Assembly: GCA_027340195.1 (NCBI GenBank)
Contig: DAHWNE010000157.1
Location: forward strand, 1 to 5,092
DNA: 5,092 bases
Source: Acetobacteraceae bacterium
GTDB taxonomy: Bacteria; Pseudomonadota; Alphaproteobacteria; Acetobacterales; Acetobacteraceae
Direction: 5' to 3'
Shown here: piece after piece, positions 1-5,092 of the stretch
Position numbering within the stretch: position 1 is the first letter of the stretch
How the letters are laid out: each line of letters starts with the position of its first letter
Notes under the pieces: model-generated
What the model was told of the DNA's origin: nothing
The model's database searches: none
What the model saw: the letters and a program-made list of their open reading frames with translations, nothing else
Position numbers and translations under genes: made by a program

Positions 1-1369
<1,369 letters not shown>

Positions 1370-1370
<1 letters not shown>

Positions 1371-1774
1371 TGCCGATCGCGCTCGAGATCGTCTCCCCGG
1401 AGCGGCTGGTTCTGTCGCGGCCGGTCGATATGGTGGTGATCCCGGCCGACGAGGGCGACATGGGCGTGCTCGGCGGTCACGCGCCGATGATCGTCGCGCT
1501 GCGCGGCGGCGCGATCGCGCTCTACACCGGCGAGGAGATCACCGACCGGCTGTTTGTCTCCGGCGGCTTCGCCGAGATCACCCCGGAGCGCTGCACCGTG
1601 CTGGCGACCGACGCGGTGCCGGTGGCCGATCTGCGCCGCGCCGAGGGCGAGCGGCGACTGGCGGCGGCCGAAGCCGCCTACGACGCCGCCGACAAATCCG
1701 ATACCGCGGTGGAGGATGCCGCGCTCGACGCCATCCAGGCGGCCCGGGCGATGGTGGAGACGGCGGAAGCCTGA
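1370..1774 (+). CDS. atpC: F1F0 ATP synthase subunit epsilon
   Basis: This is the epsilon subunit of the F1 central stalk. It links gamma to the c-ring and, in bacteria, can restrain ATP hydrolysis through its C-terminal helices. The 134-residue product has the usual length. Residues 1-85 form the N-terminal beta-sandwich domain, with the family pattern of an MVVIPADEGDMGVLGGHAPM stretch at residues 21-40. Residues 87-134 are Ala/Glu/Arg-rich and fit the C-terminal helix-loop-helix. The start ATG shares its A with the last base of the atpD stop. There is no strong Shine-Dalgarno before it, so re-initiation after atpD is likely. It is the last gene of the operon: the next gene converges from the other strand only 17 bases after the stop. 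Confidence 0.96.
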
Positions 1775-1786
1775 ACCCCGCCCGCC

Positions 1787-1802
1787 GCGCGCTACGGCGC
1801 GC
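1787..1802. terminator. GC-rich hairpin with TACG loop between convergent genes
   Basis: A 6-bp GCGCGC stem (1787-1792 and 1797-1802) closes on a TACG loop. Read as RNA on the plus strand this gives C(UACG)G, one of the exceptionally stable UNCG tetraloops. It lies 12 bases after the atpC stop and overlaps the last codons of the opposing DUF2939 gene. No T-tract follows on either strand, so it is not a textbook intrinsic terminator. It could end or protect the 3' end of the atp mRNA. Confidence 0.35.
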
Positions 1803-2319
1803 CAGCGGCGGCCACCCGCAGCCATTCCTTCTCCGGCAGGCGAATGCCGGTCAGCCGCCAGCGTCCCCCCTCCATCCGCATGGTGAGACCCATGCTGCCT
1901 TCACCGGCGGCATGCAGGCGCAGCGCCACGGTCGTGGGTCCCTCCAGCCGGAAGGACTGGAAATGCCAATGCGCGCTGGCGGGGCCCTGCCTGGCCATGC
2001 GGATGAGGGTGGCGGGCGTCAGCACCGCGCTCATCTCGTGCCGGGCGATCCCGGCGACGAAGGAAAACCCGAACGGCGCCAGCCCATGCCCGCCCGCCGG
2101 CGCGCCTAGGGCGGCGGCGAGCTGGTGTGCCAGCCCGCGTCGCAGGGCGGGGAAATCCACCAGCCGGTTGAGGGCGCGCGTGTCGCCCTCCCGCGCGGCG
2201 CGGCGCAGCCGCAGCAACGCCAAGGTGGGGCCGGCGAAATACAATATGCCCAGGATCGCCGCCGCGCCGGCCAGCGGCCCGATCATTCCCATGTCTCGTG
2301 TTCGCTTCATGCGGCCCAT
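1792..2319 (-). CDS. DUF2939-type membrane-anchored protein of unknown function
   Basis: The 175-residue product has a short basic N-terminus and one hydrophobic segment at about residues 12-36. This looks like an inner-membrane anchor with the rest outside the cytoplasm. From about residue 32 the sequence matches my recollection of the DUF2939 family: a helix with A-x-R-E-G-D followed by L-x-x-LVDFPALR (VDFPALR at 54-60), and a C-terminal strand pair ending GGRWRLTGIRLP (151-162). The biochemical role of the family is unknown. There are several possible starts (codons 1, 4, 10 and 12, all ATG), and none has a clear Shine-Dalgarno. I used the longest, but codon 4 (2308-2310) is equally credible. 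It lies 37 bases behind the flavoenzyme gene on the same strand, so it may be read through from it or use its own promoter in the AT-rich gap. Its stop codon lies inside the intergenic hairpin. Confidence 0.8.
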   Translation of the reverse strand: MGRMKRTRDMGMIGPLAGAAAILGILYFAGPTLALLRLRRAAREGDTRALNRLVDFPALRRGLAHQLAAALGAPAGGHGLAPFGFSFVAGIARHEMSAVLTPATLIRMARQGPASAHWHFQSFRLEGPTTVALRLHAAGEGSMGLTMRMEGGRWRLTGIRLPEKEWLRVAAAGAP

Positions 2320-2328
2320 GGTAATGCA

Positions 2329-2334
2329 ATCGTA
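2329..2334 (-). promoter_or_regulatory. Possible -10 element before the DUF2939 gene
   Basis: The gap at 2320-2356 is clearly richer in A and T than its surroundings. On the minus strand it contains TACGAT, a 4/6 match to the -10 consensus. No convincing -35 is seen at normal spacing. If used, transcription would begin within a few bases of the first ATG, giving an almost leaderless message. Confidence 0.2.
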
Positions 2335-2356
2335 TGAAGTAAGGCTTAACCCGCGG

Positions 2357-3769
2357 TTACGGCAGCCGGGCCAGCAGCGCCGCCAGCCGGCGCATCCGCG
2401 GGCCGAACAGCCGGTCCAGATAATAGCTTCCGGCGGCCCGGGTGATGGTCTCGGCCCGGGTCGGGTACGGCACGATCATCCCGGCCAGCGCCGATACCGG
2501 TAGCCGCCGGCCGATCGCCAGGGCCAGGCCGCCCAGCATCTCGCCCGCGCCCTCGGCCAGGATGCCCGCGCCCAGCACCCGCCCGCGCGCGAGCACCAGC
2601 TTCACCAGCCCCTCCGGCGCCCCTTCGGCCACCGCACGGTCGGATTCGGAGAGCGGCCAGCGCAGGACCTGAGGTTCATGCCCGGCGGCGCGGGCTTCGG
2701 CCTCGGTCAGCCCGATCTGCGCCAGTTCGGGCATGGTATAGGTCACCCGGGGAAAGGCCCGCAGATCGAGCCGTGCCGGCAGGTGGAAGACCGCGCGGCG
2801 GATGACGATGCCGGCGTGATGCGCGGCCAGATGGGTGAAGGCGCGCGGCCCGATCCCTTCCGGGTCGGCGATGTCGCCCACCGCATAGACGCGCCGGTTG
2901 GTCAGGCTGCGCAAGCCGCGGTCGGTGGCGATCCCGGCGGCGGAGACGCGGACGCCGCCGGCCTCCGGCGCCAGCGCGGCCAGGTCGGCCCGCCGGCCGG
3001 TCGCCACCAGCAGATGGCTGCCGGAGATCCGCGCCCCGTCGGCCAGCACCAGCGTGGGGCCGGGTTCCACCGCCGTGACCGCCACGCCCTCGTGGACCCG
3101 GACGCCATGGCCCCGCAGCGCTCCGCCCAGCAGGGCGGCGAGTTCCGGGTCCTCCCGCCCGGCGATCCGCCCGGCTTCCACCAGCGTCACCGGCACGCCG
3201 AGCCCCGCGAAGGCATCGGCCAGTTCCAGCCCGATCGGCCCGCCGCCCAGGATCAGCAGGTGCTCGGGCGGCGCGGGCAGGGCGAAGATGTCGGTGTGGG
3301 TCAGGCAGGGCACCGCATCCAGCCCTGGGAGGGACGGGATGGCGGCGCGCGATCCGGCGGCGATCACGATCCGCCGGGCGCGCAGCTCTCGCGTGCCCAC
3401 TGCCAGCCGGTCGGGGCCGACGAAGCGGGCTTCCCCGGCGATCACCTCGGCGCCCAGCGCCCGGTAGCGGGCGGCGGAATCGTTGGGCGCGATGGCGGCG
3501 ATGGCGCTGGCGACATGGGCGCGCACCCTCGCCCAGTCGATCCGTGGCTCGGCCATAACGCCGAGGCGGCTGGCGTGGCGGGCGGCGCGGGCGGCATGGG
3601 CGGTGGCCAGCAGCGCCTTGGAGGGCACGCAGCCGGTGTTCAGGCAGTCCCCGCCCATGCGGTCGCGCTCGATCAGCGCGACTCGCAGCCCCAGCCTCGC
3701 GGCGACGGCGGTGACCGACAACCCGCCGGCCCCGGCGCCGATGACCGCGAGGTCGTAGCGCGGGGTCAT
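2357..3769 (-). CDS. FAD-dependent pyridine nucleotide-disulfide oxidoreductase, MerA-like
   Basis: This 470-residue flavoenzyme of the class I disulfide reductase family passes electrons from NAD(P)H through FAD to a Cys pair. An N-terminal FAD fold carries GAGAGG (11-16). The redox-active disulfide is GGDCLNTGCVPSK (39-51, Cys42 and Cys47). The NAD(P) fold has GGGPIGLELA (175-184) with Glu198 at the end of the next strand, which suggests NADH. The second FAD motif is YAVGDI (295-300), and a dimerisation domain follows from about 335. In that domain the family's catalytic HPTxxE is PYPTRAE, so Tyr435 replaces His and Glu440 is kept. There is no C-terminal Cys pair and no N-terminal heavy-metal domain. 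It is therefore not classical Lpd or MerA, and the substrate is unknown. The ATG overlaps the VTT gene stop (ATGA). I chose this start because the FAD motif follows directly, although the frame stays open upstream. Confidence 0.93.
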   Translation of the reverse strand: MTPRYDLAVIGAGAGGLSVTAVAARLGLRVALIERDRMGGDCLNTGCVPSKALLATAHAARAARHASRLGVMAEPRIDWARVRAHVASAIAAIAPNDSAARYRALGAEVIAGEARFVGPDRLAVGTRELRARRIVIAAGSRAAIPSLPGLDAVPCLTHTDIFALPAPPEHLLILGGGPIGLELADAFAGLGVPVTLVEAGRIAGREDPELAALLGGALRGHGVRVHEGVAVTAVEPGPTLVLADGARISGSHLLVATGRRADLAALAPEAGGVRVSAAGIATDRGLRSLTNRRVYAVGDIADPEGIGPRAFTHLAAHHAGIVIRRAVFHLPARLDLRAFPRVTYTMPELAQIGLTEAEARAAGHEPQVLRWPLSESDRAVAEGAPEGLVKLVLARGRVLGAGILAEGAGEMLGGLALAIGRRLPVSALAGMIVPYPTRAETITRAAGSYYLDRLFGPRMRRLAALLARLP

Positions 3770-4458
3770 TGTCCGCGCAGCTTGCGCCAGATGGTGGGCG
3801 CCACCGACAGGGCGGCGAGCGCCACCAGCGGCCCAAGGATGCGCGGCGAGAACACCAGCGAGAGATCCGGTCGCCCCCCCATCGCCAGCACGTCGCCGAG
3901 CCCGGCGCCGATCCAGGCGAAGACCATGGTCACCGGGATGATGCCGATCAGGGTGGCGAGGGCATAGGGAAACAGGCGCATCCCGCACAGCGCCGCGCCC
4001 AGGTTGACCAGCCAGAATGGCACGAGCGGCAGCAGTCGCAGCGCCAGCAGGTAGCGGAACCCATCACGCTCGAGCCCCGGGCGGATGCGGCCGAGCAGCG
4101 TCTGGGCGCGGCGGGCCATGAACCCGGCCAGCGCGGTGCGCGCGATCACGAACAGCAGCACCGCGCCCAGGGAAGCGCCGGCCACCGCGAGCGCGCCGCC
4201 CATCCAGGTCCCGAACAGGAGCCCGGAGGCCACCGTGGCCAGCGCCGATTCGGGGATGGAGAAGGTCACCATCAGTGCATAGAGCAGCACGAAGACGACC
4301 GGCGCGGCGAGCGGATGGGCCGCCACCAGGACCCGGAGCCTGGCCTGGTTGCGGCCGAGCGTGGCCCAGCTGAGACTGTGCCAGAGGCCGCTGCGCCACA
4401 GCGCCAGCGCCAGCACGAGCACGCCGAGGGCGAGCAGCAGCCGGTGATGCCGTCGCAT
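3766..4458 (-). CDS. TVP38/TMEM64 (VTT domain) family membrane protein
   Basis: This is a 230-residue polytopic inner-membrane protein of the DedA/VTT superfamily; relatives are linked to lipid scrambling or transport. Hydrophobic stretches lie at about residues 7-21, 51-68, 76-106 (long enough for a re-entrant or paired helix), 135-152, 164-190 and 207-221. The family core is visible as RLLPLVPFWLVN (141-152), followed by G-M-R-L-F-P-Y and a GIIP turn (172-175). The start is the only ATG, GTG or TTG codon in frame between the upstream tRNA and the first membrane helix. There is no strong Shine-Dalgarno, and a longer frame would run through the tRNA. Its stop overlaps the flavoenzyme ATG by four bases. 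In other bacteria these two modules occur fused in one protein, so a joint function at the membrane is likely, although the reaction is not known. Confidence 0.9.
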   Translation of the reverse strand: MRRHHRLLLALGVLVLALALWRSGLWHSLSWATLGRNQARLRVLVAAHPLAAPVVFVLLYALMVTFSIPESALATVASGLLFGTWMGGALAVAGASLGAVLLFVIARTALAGFMARRAQTLLGRIRPGLERDGFRYLLALRLLPLVPFWLVNLGAALCGMRLFPYALATLIGIIPVTMVFAWIGAGLGDVLAMGGRPDLSLVFSPRILGPLVALAALSVAPTIWRKLRGQ

Positions 4459-4534
4459 GGCCGCGTCAGCCGCCGGGCCGCGGCGTGGAGTCGGGGCAGC
4501 GAAGCGGCATGGGCCTGCGGACGAGGTGGGCGGG

Positions 4535-4620
4535 TGGTGGAGGGGGTTGGATTCGAACCAACGTAGGCGTGCGCCAACGGATTTACAGTCCGTCCCCTTT
4601 AGCCTCTCGGGCACCCCTCC
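4535..4620 (-). tRNA. tRNA-Tyr (anticodon GUA), CCA encoded
   Basis: This is a complete class II tRNA. The acceptor arms GGAGGGG (4620-4614) and CCCCTCC (4545-4539) pair perfectly, followed by discriminator A at 4538 and a genomically encoded CCA at 4537-4535. The anticodon stem pairs 4577-4581 with 4589-4593 around the loop CTGTAAA, and the anticodon GTA is at 4586-4584. A 14-base variable arm (4563-4576) can form a GGC/GCC stem. The T arm is GTTGG-TTCGAAT-CCAAC (4562-4546). The long variable arm, GUA anticodon and A discriminator identify a bacterial tRNA-Tyr. No T-tract terminator follows, and the VTT gene begins 76 bases downstream on the same strand. Confidence 0.97.
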
Positions 4621-4634
4621 GGCGTGAGGCGCGG

Positions 4635-4662
4635 GGTAGAGCGTTTGGCCGGGGCTTGTCAA
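4635..4662 (-). promoter_or_regulatory. Sigma70-type promoter of tRNA-Tyr
   Basis: On the minus strand there is a perfect TTGACA at 4662-4657. After a 16-base spacer comes a weak -10, TCTACC (4640-4635, 3/6 match). Transcription would start near 4628, about 8 bases before the mature tRNA. The stretch after the -10 is all G and C (CCGCGCC), like the discriminator of stringently controlled stable-RNA promoters. The -35 is strong evidence; the -10 assignment is tentative. Confidence 0.6.
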
Positions 4663-4684
4663 CGAAGCGACGCGCGCACCCCCC

Positions 4685-4715
4685 ATGACGATCGGGGCGA
4701 GGCGTGCTATATGAT
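4685..4715 (+). promoter_or_regulatory. Candidate promoter for the downstream plus-strand gene
   Basis: A TATATGAT run at 4708-4715 stands out in GC-rich DNA. It can be read as TATATG (4708-4713) or TATGAT (4710-4715, 5/6 match to the -10 consensus). ATGACG at 4685-4690 (4/6 match to TTGACA) sits 17 bases before the first reading and 19 before the second. Transcription would start around 4720-4722. It lies back to back with the tRNA-Tyr promoter, with 22 bases between the two -35 elements. Confidence 0.45.
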
Positions 4716-4721
4716 AGGAAA

Positions 4722-4835
4722 ATGACGGCGGGCGCCGTGGCGCGCGGCCGGCATGGGGTGGCATCGTTCCATTTGGTGGCAGGATCGGCGGACGATGCCG
4801 TCCGCCGCTGCGCGCGAGGTAAAGGGACGTTATGA
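4722..4835 (+). CDS. Possible 37-codon leader ORF
   Basis: An ATG at 4722 opens a frame of 37 codons (MTAGAVARGR at its start, GKGTL at its end). Its TGA overlaps the ATG of the following gene as ATGA (4832-4835). It has no membrane segment or known domain. AGGA at 4716-4719 is only two bases from the ATG, too close for a normal ribosome site. However, the ATG falls where transcription from TATGAT would begin, so leaderless translation is possible. ORFs of this size occur often by chance in GC-rich DNA, so this is a candidate only. Confidence 0.2.
   Translation: MTAGAVARGRHGVASFHLVAGSADDAVRRCARGKGTL
4786..4807 (+). promoter_or_regulatory. Perfect 9-bp hairpin in the 5' leader
   Basis: CGGCGGACG (4786-4794) and CGTCCGCCG (4799-4807) are exact inverted repeats around the four-base loop ATGC. 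The structure ends 13 bases before the Shine-Dalgarno-like AAAGGGA and 24 bases before the downstream ATG. No T-tract follows. It could be an RNA stem that affects translation or mRNA stability, or a DNA operator. The inverted repeat is seen directly; the role is inferred. Confidence 0.45.
4821..4827 (+). promoter_or_regulatory. Ribosome binding site of the Ala/Pro/Lys-rich gene
   Basis: AAAGGGA ends four bases before the ATG at 4832, with a GAGG at 4816-4819 slightly further away. It is the clearest Shine-Dalgarno-like site in the window and fixes the start of the downstream gene. Confidence 0.55.
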
Positions 4836-5092
4836 CGGGATCGGCGAGTAAGGGAACGGCAGGCAAGGGGGCGACCCCGGCCAGGACGGCGGCGCGTCCG
4901 GCGGCGAAAGCCTCGACCGACGGGCTGACGGCGGTGAAGCTGAGCGAGAAACCCGCCGCGCCGACCAAGGCTGCCCCGGCCAAGCCGGCAGCGGGCAAGG
5001 CCGCCGCGGCCAAGTCGACGGTGGCGACGAAGCCGCAAGCCGAGACCAAGCCGCCGACCCCGCCCATGCCGAAGCCGGAAGCTGCCCGCGCG
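4832..5092 (+). CDS. Ala/Pro/Lys/Thr-rich protein, N-terminal part (3' end outside window)
   Basis: The frame opens with ATG after a good ribosome site and stays open for 87 codons to the window edge. About 26 Ala, 13 Pro, 12 Lys and 11 Thr make up most of the visible sequence. There are no Cys, His, Phe, Trp or Tyr residues. It reads as an unstructured, basic, low-complexity segment with recurring K-P-A-A and A-K-x-A units. There is no signal peptide or membrane helix. Several families have such N-termini in alphaproteobacteria, including phasins (polyhydroxybutyrate granule proteins), histone H1-like DNA-binding proteins and some SpoU-type RNA methyltransferases. The visible part does not decide between them. 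Phasin is a mild preference from composition only. The candidate promoter, hairpin and leader ORF lie upstream. Confidence 0.75.
   Translation, partial: MTGSASKGTAGKGATPARTAARPAAKASTDGLTAVKLSEKPAAPTKAAPAKPAAGKAAAAKSTVATKPQAETKPPTPPMPKPEAARA

Noticed and set aside
2347..2359. Inverted repeat TAACC-CGC-GGTTA at the flavoenzyme stop
   Set aside because: It has only five pairs with a three-base loop and no T-tract. It is too weak to call a terminator.
2678..3967. A 429-codon plus-strand frame opposite the flavoenzyme
   Set aside because: It is a shadow of the real gene in GC-rich DNA. The product is Gly/Arg/Gln/His-rich with no recognisable domain, while the minus strand carries all the flavoenzyme motifs.
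3769..3988. A longer N-terminus for the flavoenzyme, starting at 3988
   Set aside because: The extra 73 codons lie in a second frame of the VTT gene and read as an Arg/Ala/Gly-rich shadow. The FAD fold begins right after the ATG at 3769.
4469..4484. GCCGC/GCGGC inverted repeat between the tRNA and the VTT gene
   Set aside because: It has five pairs around a six-base loop without a T-tract. Such repeats are common in DNA of this composition.
4782..4846. Direct repeat GGATCGGCG at 4782-4790 and 4838-4846
   Set aside because: It is a nine-base match in GC-rich DNA, one copy partly in the hairpin and the other in coding sequence. It is likely chance.
3766..5067. A 433-codon minus-strand frame that would extend the VTT protein far upstream
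   Set aside because: The extension runs straight through the tRNA-Tyr and its promoter and across the start of the divergent gene. Peptides read out of a tRNA are an artefact. The VTT homology begins at the ATG at 4458.

Overview
The window looks like chromosome from a GC-rich alphaproteobacterium. The F1 beta-subunit sequence, the atpD-atpC gene order and a GUA-anticodon tRNA-Tyr with an encoded CCA end all fit. The Rhodospirillales/Acetobacteraceae side is my best guess, from protein flavour only. I see no insertion sequence, CRISPR array, phage gene or other sign of recent transfer.

Layout: (1) 1-1774, plus strand: the end of an ATP synthase operon, with atpD (its first codons lie before the window) and atpC joined by a one-base overlap. 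(2) 1775-1791: a very short gap between converging genes, with a GC-rich hairpin carrying a TACG loop. (3) 1792-4458, minus strand: three co-directional genes. In transcription order they are a TVP38/TMEM64 (VTT) membrane protein, a pyridine nucleotide-disulfide oxidoreductase whose ATG overlaps the preceding stop (ATGA), and a small membrane-anchored DUF2939-type protein. (4) 4535-4620, minus strand: tRNA-Tyr, with a recognisable TTGACA promoter just upstream. (5) 4663-4831: a divergent intergenic region with a candidate plus-strand promoter, a possible 37-codon leader ORF and a perfect 9-bp hairpin. (6) 4832-5092, plus strand: the start of an Ala/Pro/Lys/Thr-rich protein that runs off the window.

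The atp genes encode part of the F1 head, which makes ATP at the membrane. The VTT protein and the flavoenzyme probably work together, because the same two modules are known as a single fused polypeptide in other bacteria. Their substrate is unknown. The flavoenzyme has the CxNTGC redox centre but neither the Lpd catalytic His nor the MerA C-terminal Cys pair, so it is neither a standard dihydrolipoamide dehydrogenase nor a standard mercuric reductase.

Most of the window is ordinary housekeeping DNA. The parts most worth a second look are the leader region at 4685-4835 and the VTT/flavoenzyme pair. I found no convincing new defence or mobile system.
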